From NCBI GenBank assembly GCA_900323505.1, contig OOIN01000006.1, forward strand, positions 62,001 to 126,000: DNA of 64,000 bases. The letters run 5' to 3'. The notes beneath the pieces are model-generated. The model searched no databases and was not told where the DNA came from. It saw only the letters and a program-made list of their open reading frames with translations. Source of the DNA: Ustilago trichophora (Eukaryota > Basidiomycota > Ustilaginomycetes > Ustilaginales > Ustilaginaceae). The position numbers and the translations under genes were made by a program. Positions 21,014 to 32,015 of this stretch are shown here, piece after piece. Position 1 is the stretch's first letter. Every line of letters begins with the position of its first letter.

Positions 21014-22191
21014 CCTTGTTATGGGATTGTTGATTGGGGACAAGGTAGATTAGATGAGATGTGCTGATATGATCAAGATTTCGATCGAAGCCGAAGAGAG
21101 CACTCGGCCAGGAACCGCAACCGCAGAGCCAAAAGGATGTAGAGCAAGACGCTGCTTGATAAAAAGCAGGTCCTCGAAGAAGGAATCGGGTGGTGCCGTT
21201 GGGGCGGTGAAGAGAGAATGAAAAGAAGAGCTCGAGATCTTTAGAGCATTGGTTTGAGAGAGAGAGAGCGAGCAGCCTAAAGGATGTCGATGCTGAGATG
21301 ACGGCAGGAACCGAGAGCAATTCACCACTCTTGTCGAAAGGCGAGCAGCACTTTGTCTTGACTGATCGTATCCACTTGCGATGATGTTGAGAAAGGAAGC
21401 ACAGGTTGAGTGATGAAAGACAAGAAGAAAAGCATCCACGCAAGGGGATGGCAGGTGTGTGTGCTGTGTGCTCAAAGTGTTGGACGAACGACCTGGCCTG
21501 TGTGACAGACACCTCATGAGCCAGGGTCGTCTGTGTGTGTGGGCTGGCAGAAGGAGTCGCTGAAATTGGATTAAAGCTTGATTGGCTGTGTGACAGTGAT
21601 TCGCAGCCAGCACGCGCGCCACTCTGCGTTCCCTTGCACAAAAACTCTTTTTGGCAGCCAGTCGGCCAGAGCGCCAGAGTGAGCTGTCTTGAATTTCACG
21701 CCTTTCTCTGTGCTGTGCTGGCTTGTTGCTTTTGGTGCGTGTTGCTGCCACTACTGCTGCTCTATGCAAGGGTCCCCGCATCGGAGCCTCATCGTTCGCC
21801 ACGCCATACAATTAGTTACGCACTGCACTCTCACAACACACAAGACACGATTCTATGATTAGATCGATGCACCGTTCGGCAGCGTCGATCTCGTGTGATC
21901 GTCAAACCACCTCGCACAGGAGCGCTGTTGACATTCAAGTGTGCTCTTCACTCAACAGCCAGAGTGCTTTGGTCCACCGCTCACGTACGATTAACCAAAT
22001 GCGTTTCTGGTCAGCAAACGTCTGTGCGTGAAAGGATGAGAAAATGTCCATGCATAGCATTGCGAGAGAATCGATACAAGTAAGAGGAAAGAGTCACAAG
22101 AGAGAGTGGATCCGCTCGTGAGCGAGCGATATCAAAACATGGCGCAACGTCCCAGCATTCGCCCAACTAGGCTACAACAGTTTCCGAAGTT
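21014..22191. other. Intergenic upstream of KEX2
   Basis: 1.2 kb with overlapping minus-strand open frames that lack conserved content. It probably holds the KEX2 promoter and leader plus the 3' region of the next minus-strand gene. A GA run lies at 21258-21270. No RNA gene seen. Confidence 0.4.
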
Positions 22192-23445
22192 TTAGAGAGC
22201 ATCGTGCTCGTCAGCAAGCGATCGTTTGCTCTCTGCAGAGCCAAACAAAGGCGAATAGCGCCTCACCAGCCCGTCGGCCGCAGCTGCCACCAGCTCGACG
22301 GGGCTCACGTCGCGCTTAAACGTTGCCATGTCAACAACGTCGGCTTTGGCAAGCTGTCTGCGTACCAGTGCTGCTGCCAGGCTTTCATCCTCACCAGCTC
22401 CCAAAGAACGACGACCTGCACCGGTTAAAGCACTGCCCAGACCGCTGAGGATACCCTGCAGGCTCGATCCGCTCAACGGGCACGGGAATGACACGTTCCT
22501 GTTGATGTTGACCGGCACAGTGATACTGAGCACCTCGACGTCCACCTCGACCTTGAACAGGAAGCTCAGGTCACCCGATCCGCTGCTCGATCCGCCAAAG
22601 ATGTTCAAACCGCAATCCGAAGCAATGTTGCGAATGATGCTCAGATCCGTGTCCTGGCTCTGGTCGTACTTGATCTGGAAGGGGAAGACGACAGTCGTGT
22701 TGGCGTTGGGCTGGATCTTTTGGTTCTCAACCAGACCATGTCCCAGCGCTGTAGACTGGTCCTGCGAATCGTATGCGGTGGCTTTGAGCTTCTTGATGTT
22801 GGCCGAGATCGAGTTGGGGTTGCTAACCGAGATATCTACGCTGACGTTGAAGGCGAAAGCGCCGTTTTGGTACGATACGCCGTTCTGGCTGGGCACGCTG
22901 ACACCCGAGATGGCAACATTAGGAGGACGAAGGAACATGACAATGAGGCAGATGATCGAGACGATCAAGATGACAGCCAGGATGATATTTCCGATCAAGA
23001 CTCGGCAAATCTTGGCGGGAACACTGCGCGAGGCGAGCGCCCGCTTGTCATCCTTTGTCCAGATGCTGTTGCCGCTCGCACGCTTGGCTGCGTACGGGCT
23101 GCCATAGTCGACCTTTTCTGAAGTCATGTTGTGTGCGTTGTCGTTATAAGGGTCACCAGCGCCAGCACGAGTGTCGGCGTAGTTGTTGTAGTCTTGGTCG
23201 TTGTCCCGTTCTCTGTGCAGTCCACGCGATGGATTGTCGTCGTAGCTATCGCCTGCTTGATCGCTGTAGTGATCCGGGTGTGCGCTGCGGGAAGCGTGAT
23301 CTGCGTGGTCCTGATCTGGATGTTGGGCAGAGTATGGATCGTAGTTCTGCTGCGAGTTGGCAGAGTAGGGATCGCGATGAGGATAGTTGGTAGGTGGTAA
23401 GGAAGAAGAGACTTGGGCTCTGGGACTCTGGAAGGCGTACGACAT
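22192..23445 (-). CDS. LEA-2/NDR1-HIN1-like single-pass membrane protein
   Basis: 417 aa. The first 145 residues are hydrophilic and rich in His/Asp/Tyr/Ser (repeated DPYSA and DHAD patterns). One strong membrane span lies at about 147-170 (LIGNIILAVILIVSIICLIVM). The lumenal or extracellular part resembles the LEA-2 (LEA14) beta-sandwich: AFNVSVDISVSNPNSISANIK, later NTTVVFPFQIKY and VEVDVEVLSITVPVNINRNV, closing with a Cys-containing SFPCPLSG. The family is common in fungi and plants, and a lipid-binding or stress role is proposed in plants; no reaction is known. Topology is inferred as type II. The tail after about 330 is Ala/Arg-rich and without known motif. Confidence 0.75.
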   Translation of the reverse strand: MSYAFQSPRAQVSSSLPPTNYPHRDPYSANSQQNYDPYSAQHPDQDHADHASRSAHPDHYSDQAGDSYDDNPSRGLHRERDNDQDYNNYADTRAGAGDPYNDNAHNMTSEKVDYGSPYAAKRASGNSIWTKDDKRALASRSVPAKICRVLIGNIILAVILIVSIICLIVMFLRPPNVAISGVSVPSQNGVSYQNGAFAFNVSVDISVSNPNSISANIKKLKATAYDSQDQSTALGHGLVENQKIQPNANTTVVFPFQIKYDQSQDTDLSIIRNIASDCGLNIFGGSSSGSGDLSFLFKVEVDVEVLSITVPVNINRNVSFPCPLSGSSLQGILSGLGSALTGAGRRSLGAGEDESLAAALVRRQLAKADVVDMATFKRDVSPVELVAAAADGLVRRYSPLFGSAESKRSLADEHDAL

Positions 23446-23924
23446 GATGGGCAGAGCGAATCGAGTCGAAGGAGGGGCGAAAGCAGAGGCGGATAAAGAC
23501 GGAGTCGTTATGGCAGCTGGGAGTGGATACTACTTGAGGCTAGTCAACGTCACGATCCGACACTCTACCTTGTCGCTGCAAAGTTTGGACTCTTCTCGCC
23601 TCGTTTTGCTTTCTTGGCGAGCGAGGAGAAAACGGTCGGGGAATAGAATGCGGCACTGTAGCTCGAAAGGATGGACCCTTGCGACAACAATTTGGGCTAG
23701 GTTATGGCGAGGCAGCGATGGATCAATGACGAGAGGCGAGAGAAGAGTCGTTCAGTCGCACTTTTTTGTTTCGATTAGGGGGAGGGCAGAAGACCGGCTG
23801 TGCAGCGTGGATGCATTGGAACGGATTCATGTGGATTTGATTTGACTGGCAGTGCGTCCATGTGCAGAAGTGAGACCTTTTTTTAGTCGGTGTCTAGCAG
23901 CTACAGTGCAGTACACAGGTCAAA

Positions 23925-23980
<56 letters not shown>

Positions 23981-24793
23981 AAGACAAGCTTAGGCTGTGC
24001 TATGTCAAACAAAGGGCGTCAATGCACACACACAGAGCACAAGACCGGTGTTCGAATTCAACGGCAAAAGTGGAGTTTTCCCAAAAAGCCAGAAAAAGCT
24101 GTGCAGCGCGCATTCACCTCTGATGCCGAGTGGTTGAAATCCTCACCCCGCGCAATGGGCCAGAGTGCAACTTGCCGAGAGCGGTGTGTTGGCTGTTCTA
24201 AAGTTGAGTGATAAATCGCCGATGGACAGGTTGGCCAGGTCGAAATCAAGCGACATCTTTACGACCCTCTGTCTCTGGTTCCCATATTCTATCGGGTGGA
24301 AGTCTCAGCACTCGTAGTAGACTATCAATCTCTCGTGTTGATCTGTGGCAACTTGTCGGATCTGAGGGAGGAAGAGGCTCCTGTGTGTCTTGCATCAGAG
24401 ATGCGGCAAGAGCCATGCCTTGCGTTGGCAGCATCAATTGCAACCTGATGTATTAGCTTGTGCGAGACGTCGTGTCGGTTGTCTTGTTCGTTCATGTCTC
24501 GAAAAGTCAGTGCTTGTCTTCACTTTCGACATCTCAGACTCGGACAAATCGCGTCGGTGTCTCCTCGTTACCAGCAAATACACATGCTGCTCGATGCACT
24601 GCTTGCTGCGACCTTTACATCATCCTCGACGCCCTTCTTGACCCTTCCTGTCTCGCTTTCGGCCTCTGTGCGCTCCTGAGACCTCCTCACGGTCGCCACA
24701 AGCATCTCACCACTTCCTTGCCCCGCAGCTGACTTGTAAAATGACACCAGATGATTGCGCAGTGATCGAATCGTAAATGTACAGGGTGATAGA
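23446..24793. other. Intergenic with (AG)n microsatellite
   Basis: 1.35 kb between two minus-strand genes. A near-perfect AG run lies at 23928-23977. No gene is supported; plus-strand frames here are short and antisense or CT-rich. Confidence 0.45.
23928..23977. repeat. (AG)n microsatellite
   Basis: About 25 uninterrupted AG units in the promoter region of the LEA-2-like gene. Confidence 0.9.
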
Positions 24794-26662
24794 CTAAACT
24801 GGCGCAGCGCATCCAAAAGAAGTAGCAGCGGCACTAGAAGCGAACGTTTCCTTGATACTCGTGCCAGATCCGTACATACCTAAAACGCTAAGCACGTACG
24901 ATCCTAGAGTTACGATCAGAAGGACAATCTTGACGAGGATACCAGGAATGACGACACCCAAGATCTCGTAGTGGCCGCCGAACAGACCACGCTTCCATCG
25001 CGACCACTGACCCCACGTGTCCTGTTTCTGACCGGTGTAGCCGGGGGCGAATGGCACGTCGCCCTCCATCGCATCGCGCCTGATGTAGAAGATGAGTGCG
25101 AGCATGAAGGGGAACGAGTAGGAGAAGTTCATGATGGCGATGGCAGCGATCAAACCCGAAATGGTCTGGACCTGGGGAATCGACGAGGCAATGACAAACG
25201 CAAGTGCCCAGTACACCACCGAGATGCAGGCCCAGATGACTCGACCCCTTGGCGTGTTGAGCGCAGGACCCTTCATGAAGGACTGGACGGTGTTGACGTA
25301 GATGACCTTGAGACCGACGTTACCGTAGAGCGCAGCGGCGATGGTACCGGAAAGAATGGCGAGCATGTTGCAGACGGTCTGGAAGGCGTACTTGTCGATG
25401 CCGTTGTACGACTGTCCGAGCACGTACTGGCCTTGGTAGGCGTAAATCACATTAGCGTAAACGAGGTAGACGGTGCAGATCAAAGCCTGAGCAGAGATCA
25501 TACCCTTCCAGAAATCCATGGGACGACGCATCTCGGCCATGAGTTCAGGGAAGATCATAGCACCACCGTAAGCGAACACCATGTTCATCAATCCGTTGAT
25601 CTTCTGGGAAATGTCGTAAGATACGAAAGCCGAAGTCATGACGGGCTGGTTGTTGTAAGGGTAGTCGGTTCCGTACGAAGCCTGAGCACCGGCAATGTAA
25701 GGACCATACTTGATAATGGCAGCCATCGAGACGACGACGATGATCAAGTTCTGGTAGACGGCGGTGGAAGCGGCGAAACCAAGACCACGGAAGGTCTGCA
25801 CCTGGGCGAAGGCCATACCGATCAGAGCAAAGATGACGACGCAGACCGAGAAGCAAAGGTTGGCGTTACCAGGAGCACCGCTGATGACCTGGCTGAGAGC
25901 CTGGCCATTGGTGAGGCAGATCAAACCGACGTTGATGATAAGCTGGAGCGTCTGGAGGGCGTTGAAGGTCCATCGCATGGGGTAGCCGACGATGCGCTCA
26001 CCGAGGTCACCGTAGGTCTTGACGGGGTAACGAGCCGAATCCACCTGCATAAAGAGCTTCCAGAGCAGAATACCACACCACCAGGCACAGAAACCCATGA
26101 CGATGTACATGACGTTACCTGTCACCCAACCGTTTTGAGACATGGCGTAGGGTGCACCATAAGGACCAAGGATATCGGTGGTGATAAGATAGAAGACACC
26201 AACCCAGGAAGCAGTCTTGATGGCTCGATGGGCATTGCGGCTCTCCTTCTCAACCTCAGAGAGACCGTCGAGCTGGTCAAAGGTGGAAGCGTCGGTGTTG
26301 TTGACGTGAGGCTTGACAGCGCCGGTCTCAGCGGAACCGCTGTGCTGGCTAGTTTTCTCGAAAACGTGCTTTTCGTTGGCATCCTCGAGGTATCCAGCAC
26401 CGTTGGGAGCGCTGGGCTCGACGGCGACACCAGCGGCACCGTACAGCTTTTCCTGCTCGCGCTGAATCTGGGCGTAAAACATGTACTCCTCGAGCGAGAT
26501 ACCGCTTTGAGGAGGTGCCTCGTAGAGCGCAGGGACGGGAGCAAGACCGGGAACACCCTGACCGGGAAGATCAGACTGGTGAGTCTCCTCCTGGTTCGAG
26601 GTGTGGTGAGTCCTCTCGACCTCATGGGCCTTGACGTGTTCTACAGCGTCCTTGATACCCAT
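24794..26662 (-). CDS. AAAP-family amino acid transporter
   Basis: 622 aa from the ATG at 26662 (MGIKDAVEHVKAHEVER). A 145-residue cytosolic N-terminus is followed by about eleven membrane spans of the Aa_trans type (PF01490). The first reads TASWVGVFYLITTDILGPYG and APYAMSQNGWVTGNV, as in fungal vacuolar and plasma-membrane neutral amino-acid transporters. Others include LLIYLV-like spans, MVFAYGGAMIFPELMAEMRRP and NFSYSFPFMLALIFYIRRD. The family moves amino acids with protons. Substrate and membrane cannot be read from sequence, although the long N-tail is common in basidiomycete members. A long antisense frame covers the gene and is a codon-bias shadow. Confidence 0.88.
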   Translation of the reverse strand: MGIKDAVEHVKAHEVERTHHTSNQEETHQSDLPGQGVPGLAPVPALYEAPPQSGISLEEYMFYAQIQREQEKLYGAAGVAVEPSAPNGAGYLEDANEKHVFEKTSQHSGSAETGAVKPHVNNTDASTFDQLDGLSEVEKESRNAHRAIKTASWVGVFYLITTDILGPYGAPYAMSQNGWVTGNVMYIVMGFCAWWCGILLWKLFMQVDSARYPVKTYGDLGERIVGYPMRWTFNALQTLQLIINVGLICLTNGQALSQVISGAPGNANLCFSVCVVIFALIGMAFAQVQTFRGLGFAASTAVYQNLIIVVVSMAAIIKYGPYIAGAQASYGTDYPYNNQPVMTSAFVSYDISQKINGLMNMVFAYGGAMIFPELMAEMRRPMDFWKGMISAQALICTVYLVYANVIYAYQGQYVLGQSYNGIDKYAFQTVCNMLAILSGTIAAALYGNVGLKVIYVNTVQSFMKGPALNTPRGRVIWACISVVYWALAFVIASSIPQVQTISGLIAAIAIMNFSYSFPFMLALIFYIRRDAMEGDVPFAPGYTGQKQDTWGQWSRWKRGLFGGHYEILGVVIPGILVKIVLLIVTLGSYVLSVLGMYGSGTSIKETFASSAAATSFGCAAPV

Positions 26663-27183
26663 CTTGACGGCGACGGCGGCAGAAAGCGGAAAGAAACGAG
26701 GAAAGGAGAAAGGGGGTGGATGGGGGGCGAGACGATAAGAAGGGAATCAAAGTTGGTGCTCGACTATATACTAGCTTCGAGGTCCAAGCGGCGGTCCAAT
26801 CAAAATGGATGTGTATCGCAGCATCGCAGGCGAATCACAACCGGATGGACAAAGCTCACAGAGAGAGACCGACTGGCGTATCTACCAGACTGTTACTGGC
26901 GAAAAACGCGGCACATGAAGCTGAGCCAGAAAAGATGCCGGCGGCGCGGCGGCAGAAGCACCAGCTGCACAAACGGGAGATGGGAGATGGGAGATTGACC
27001 ATACGAATACTGTAGCGGAATTTGAATCAGCTGCCGTCAGGTACAGGAGAGACCACAGAATCGTCTTCAACCCAGCCACGCAACCCTTTTGCCAAAGCGG
27101 CCAACGGTGAGCCGGTCGGGCGATAAGTGGTGAGGGAGACGGGGGAGCTCGGCTATTTGACGAATGCGAGATTGTGGACGAGC

Positions 27184-27245
<62 letters not shown>

Positions 27246-29992
27246 CCGATGGGCTTAGGGTAGAAGAAAGAAAAGAGGGGTGAAGTACGTTCCACTCTCG
27301 ACGCTCGCCCAGTCACGAGGTGAGATCGTGATTCGACCAGAGTACGATTCTGTTTCTGAGACATCCTCTTACTATCGTTTCTTGTCCACTACCAATAGAC
27401 CCGAAGTGTCGACGAGACCCACGATTGGTTGGATGATAAGAATATGTCGTTTAAACCTCACAACTGAGTGCCAACCAACCAGAACCGTCGTCTCTCATTG
27501 TGTTCCACCGCGTGACGCACTCTGTTTCTTCACAGTCAGAAATGTTCGCCGATTCGTCACTTTGCGTGCACCAATCGGCGTGGCCGACAATCTCGTACGA
27601 CGAGAAGCTGAACTCCAACGGGCGAGCGAACAAGGAAGGAAGAAAAAGGAAAAGACCATGTGATAGTAAATTCGCGCGCAAAAGCTCATCTCTTGCCTTT
27701 CCTCCCCATCCTTCGCACGCACAGTCTTTGTGTAACCGATGGGACGGAGCGAACGGCCCGACACAGAGGGAATTGATAAGGTAGAAGAAGAAGAAAAAAA
27801 ATAAAAATAAAAATAAAAATACAGAGCCCGACGCCGTCTGAACCGCAGGCAACAAATGCCGACATTTCGCAGTCTATAGAACGATCCGCGGTAAATGCGC
27901 CGGTTTCCCAACTGATGGCTCTTTTATTTATTTATTTTTTGCTTCGCCTCCCTTCGCACGACGTGGGTCAACCTTTGCTATCATTCCTCAGGAGTAATCC
28001 CTATCGCTTTCGAGCTTTCTTATGAGAATTGCGAGGTGTTCGAGGAAGCTCACATATGAACCGTGAAAGAAAGGCAGTCCCGCGGACGCAAAAGGGGAAA
28101 GAGAATCTGTCGATATCAGTGTGCGACCTCACGCCCAAATGGCCAACTTCGGCACCCAAAAAATTATAGGAAAAAAAAAGAAAAAGGTTTCAAACTCCAC
28201 CTCCTGGACCGGCGGACGTTGCTCCGATGCGCTCAAAGCCCTGGCTTTCTTCTTTTTCTTGCCGAACGCATGGGTTTGACTGCGGTAACCCAGGAACAGG
28301 ACACTGCATGCGTTGCTGCACAGCGGACAGTATCTCTTCTTGGACATGTTGCTTTCATGTATCTGTACCTCCGCCCTACTACTTGTAGGCGTGGCGCGAC
28401 GTGGCTGTCGAGAGAGAAAGGCGATGGCGTTTGGACATTGCTCCGAGGAGGTCATGGCGAAGTTGGCTTGGTGTGGGGCTTCTCGGTTGTGCTACCGACA
28501 CCGACTCTAGGAACACGAGATGGGCGCGAGAAGAATTGCTCCCTACTTTTAATATTGTACTGCAACGTCCGCTGTCCTCTCGAGCTCTTTGCAGGTGTGT
28601 AAAGACCCTTTTCAAGTCCCACAAAGGTGCACAACAAACACATGTCACGCAAGTCAGTTCCTGTACTTCTGTACACAGGCAACGACCGATCAGCAGATCA
28701 CAAGTCCTGTAACTACCACATAGATGGAAACTCACCACTCAACGTTAAACTTCAGTGTGGGACGCAACAGATGCGCAAAGGACATGTAGGCGAGATCACA
28801 AAGACATCGAAGTGTGCGATTGTGCGGGGTATCTAACCCACCTCATCAGATAGCAGCATGTGTTTACGTCGCATATATCTTAGCGATTCCCCGCGCCAGT
28901 GGGTTGCCTGGTTCTCGTTATGCATCGGTTTTTACGGTCGACCGAACCACCTCCCATCAGGTACTTGTGCCGGCGGCAACATACCCGTCATCAGGAGCAA
29001 CCCACCCATCCAGCTACTGAAACTCCATCTTTTGTGCGCACACTCGTGTATCTCCAGGTTTGCCGGCCTGATACCCGCCCAACATCCCCCACAACCGTCG
29101 TTTCGTCCAATAAGATTCTCGTCTTGTTGCCCGACTGTTGGCATTGTTGACCGATCCGAAGCGGCATGTGCAGTCAGCACCGGCATTGAATTGCTCTGCA
29201 GTATCTTTCCTTTCAAGAACAAATGACGGAGTAAGATTCGATTACGATTTTCGACTCTACAAATGAGGTGTGGTGATGTGTGGGGTCTGGGGTAATGCAA
29301 TGTTATCGCCGTCCAATCGGCAACGGTGCCATGGAGACCGGCAGTCTTTAGCGATGGTTTGGGCCACGACTTTGCTTGGCTTGTACATTTCGTTTCTCGA
29401 CACTCACGACCTGAGTGAGTTGGTGCAAGGGGCTTGTTCACGGAGGATGCGCAAGTGCGCCATGAGAGAAAATCGGTATCGGGATTCATGTCGGAATGTG
29501 CCGATCGATCCGAAGTGTGATGTGGCGAGATGGAGAGGAAAGTCGTGTCGCTCGACGTCGCTCCCTCGCTCCCTCTCTCTCTTTTTCTACATGTTGCGCC
29601 TTCGTTTCTGCTCTCTCCCGTTCTTTCGATCCTCCCGCACTCCATCCAACAGAGAGACTAGCGCAATGGCGCAGCAGACAGTCTCATCAACAAAGCCCAG
29701 TGCCTTGAGAAAGCATTTCGACTCAGGGCGAGCGTGATGATTCATTTTCACGTGGCTTGTGCGTCCTTTTGAGTCAGCGTGTACTGTCGCCTCTATCCTC
29801 AGTTTGGATGGCTGAGTCTTGGCCTTCTGCCGTGGATACTTGTGAATCGCCACGCCAGCAATGCGAATCCGCACAACCTCACCGCCTCAGCAAAGCTCGA
29901 GTGTGTATAAGAATCCAATTCTCCAACAAGCGTCTCGTTCTAACAGTACTACCATTCGATTCGCCATCGAACGCATCATCTAGTCAAAGACA
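26663..29992. other. 3.3-kb gene-poor stretch with homopolymer and AT-rich tracts
   Basis: It contains a 58-base T run (27188-27245), AAAAT repeats near 27797-27822 and TTTA repeats near 27924-27940. No gene is supported. Frames such as the 237-codon minus ORF at 28932-29645 are short-codon-bias noise. A 72-codon minus ORF starting at 28347 has a CPLC pair (MSKKRYCPLCSNAC) but no other support. Confidence 0.45.
27188..27245. repeat. Poly(T) tract, 58 nt
   Basis: An uninterrupted T run about 525 bp upstream of the AAAP transporter start. It could be the poly(A) end of a retroposed sequence on the minus strand, or simple slippage. No flanking duplication was found by eye. Confidence 0.85.
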
Positions 29993-30994
29993 ATGTCGTC
30001 GAAAGGAGATCATCCTACAAAAGGGCAGTCTAGTGTGCCGCCCAAGGTAGGTCTAGGTCATTCCTCACACCGCACGCTACATCACAGAGAGAGAGAAAAG
30101 GTGATTCTGACAATATTATCGTGTACTTGATTGCTTGCGGTGATGTCTAGCCACCGGGACACGACCAGATGCCGCTGTACAAGCGCATGGCCAACACATC
30201 GAAGCGATTTATCAAACGCGACCCCCAGCTGGCGCCTCTGGCTGCTATGTAAGCTTTTGTGTGAGGGTGATGTGGAATTCGCTCGAAAAGCTGCTCTGAC
30301 TGAAACCTTCTGTTCTGGAACCATCGTCTTTGTGATGCTGCCATGCTCCACTCTGGCCTTCCCGCCAACTCTCGATGATCATAGTAGTAAGAAGACCCTG
30401 AGATCGAAGCGATACTGGATCGGGCCGACAGCATGCTGATCCGCGCTCTTTTCTCTTGTCCTGACGCTTTCCATCCTCATTGAATGGTGGCCAACGTCAC
30501 CTTCTTTCCCGACGTCGTATCCTCTAGCCCTGGGCACCGTGGGAGTCTTCTGGTACTTTCATCACACAAAAGTGGCCGACGTCGCCAAAGAAACCGGTCT
30601 TCCACGCCACAACGAAACCAAAGCCTCCGGTCGTGGTTCCTCTGCCCGTACTGCCACCGGTGAAGCACCCTCGACCAAAGGGACCAACTATTACGCCGAG
30701 TCGGATTCCGCATCCTCCAGTGGTGGTATCGCCCAGTATCTCTATCCAAACCTCGACGAATCCGAAAGGAAAGACTTGGAGGATGTGACGGTGCCAGCGA
30801 ATGAAGGGAGGTTCGGGAGGTCGATCAAGCAGGCTGCTGTGCGTGATCAGAAGCGCAAGGATAGGGACTTCGAGGAGAGGCTCAAGCAGCAGCGGGACGT
30901 GCTGCGTGGAGAGAAGGCCAGGGAGGGAGGAGACACACCAGCAAGGAGCAAGGATCACCTGGCTGATTTGCAGGGTCATAAGCGCACTATGTGA
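29993..30994 (+). CDS. Unrecognised small membrane protein, three exons, apparent frameshift
   Basis: Exon 1 is 29993-30046 (MSSKGDHPTKGQSSVPPK, donor GTAGGT). Exon 2 is 30151-30248 (MPLYKRMANTSKRFIKRDPQ, donor GTAAGC). The third exon probably starts at 30432 after GACAG and runs to 30994. Exon 3 opens in the frame given by splicing (MLIRALFS), but the clear downstream protein (VLTLSILIEWWPTSP, then a second hydrophobic segment LALGTVGVFWYF and a charged tail with a Lys/Arg/Glu coiled coil) is in another frame, which meets a TGA at 30437 upstream. No AG lies between 30440 and 30525. A missing CT dinucleotide around 30447-30457 would restore one frame. I do not recognise the family; two membrane helices are likely. 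Confidence 0.6.
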
Positions 30995-31163
30995 CGCAAC
31001 CTTGGGTTCTCGCGCGCGCCTTGGAGTGCTATCAACAACCGACGAATTCTTGTGGATCTAGTTGTCGCCAGCTGTGGCTGAAATCAAAGCATGACTCTTC
31101 TGGGCATCTGCTGTTTGGTTGGCGAACGTTTGGTGTGTTCGCAGAATGCCGATGGAAGCCCGA

Positions 31164-32015
31164 TCAGGGAATGATGCTCCCAGATCCTGCACCGGCTTGG
31201 CGATGTAAGAAGGCCGCTGTCCTCGCCTGATCGTTGTTGCGGACGGTGCCGCGAAAAGTGACTATTTCGGTTGGCGCCGTAACAGTAGGAGTCTCGCCTT
31301 GGGTCGCAGAAGACGAAGCAGGCTTAGCAAAGATGCTTACCGGTCCGTCTGCGTTGCTGGTGCTGCCGACAGTGTCGAAAGACAAGATCCTCGATCTGGC
31401 CTTTGCGTCAGCATTCTGACCGTCTCCAGCAAGCGAAGGGATGGCACCTCTCCAGCTGGTTTTGTCAAAGTAGTGGCTGCCGTGCACACCGAGTCCTAGA
31501 GTCAAGACAGCTGCTGAAAGCGACAGTGCCAATGGATTCCGAGGCAGCTGCTTTACCGATGGCACCGTCTTGAAGAGCAGATACGTGAGCGACCAGGCAG
31601 TCACGACGCCGCTTCCATTGAGTACATCTCCTTGATCTATCATGTAGCCCCCGGTTCCGAACGCAGCTGCAAAGAAAGCCAGTTGCCAGAAGGGCGGCAG
31701 TGTACGCAGAGGTGCCTGCGTTTGAGCAGATGCCGCGCGTTGTGTTTGAACATTGGCGACGAGACGAGCGACAAGACTGGAAGAACCTTTGTACGAAGCA
31801 GCGGCGGAGGCTTGTGCGAGTTGCTGTTGACGTTGAAGCTTGGCAGCGGCCTCAGCGGCGGCTTGAGCGGGCGAGGCAAAGCCAAAGGGCGTGGAGAGGG
31901 CGAAGAGGGCGGTGAGGGTGTAGGCTGGAGTGCTAGTTTGGGCGTACGATCCTAGTGTATGGACGCTGTTTTGCAGCCAGCCATCTTGCTGTGGTGCTGG
32001 TTCGAGCGCCTGCAT
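31164..32015 (-). CDS. AIM19: AIM19-like mitochondrial membrane protein
   Basis: 283 aa from the ATG at 32015 (MQALEPAPQQDGW); the open frame upstream has no better start. It resembles yeast Aim19: an early PAYTLTALFALSTPFGF block, then FFAAAFGTGGYMIDQGDVLNGSGVVTAWSLTYLLF with the family's G-Y-M-I-x(2)-G-D/N-x-x-N-G-x-G motif, then a third and fourth hydrophobic stretch. Family proteins are small multi-span mitochondrial proteins of unknown reaction; deletion in yeast alters mitochondrial inheritance. This copy has a longer Gln/Ala insertion (about 70-95) and a roughly 80-residue polar C-terminus. It converges on the preceding gene (169 bp apart). Confidence 0.8.
   Translation of the reverse strand: MQALEPAPQQDGWLQNSVHTLGSYAQTSTPAYTLTALFALSTPFGFASPAQAAAEAAAKLQRQQQLAQASAAASYKGSSSLVARLVANVQTQRAASAQTQAPLRTLPPFWQLAFFAAAFGTGGYMIDQGDVLNGSGVVTAWSLTYLLFKTVPSVKQLPRNPLALSLSAAVLTLGLGVHGSHYFDKTSWRGAIPSLAGDGQNADAKARSRILSFDTVGSTSNADGPVSIFAKPASSSATQGETPTVTAPTEIVTFRGTVRNNDQARTAAFLHRQAGAGSGSIIP

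Noticed and set aside
24971..26998. 675-codon open frame antisense to the AAAP transporter
   Set aside because: It mirrors the transporter codons, has no recognisable domain, and is a shadow of strong codon bias on the other strand.
28129..28347. 72-codon minus ORF with a CPLC pair
   Set aside because: Runs through poly-Lys and poly-Phe encoded by A-runs; one Cys pair is not enough to claim a zinc protein.
28932..29645. 237-codon minus-strand frame
   Set aside because: No domain, no good start context; composition is intergenic.
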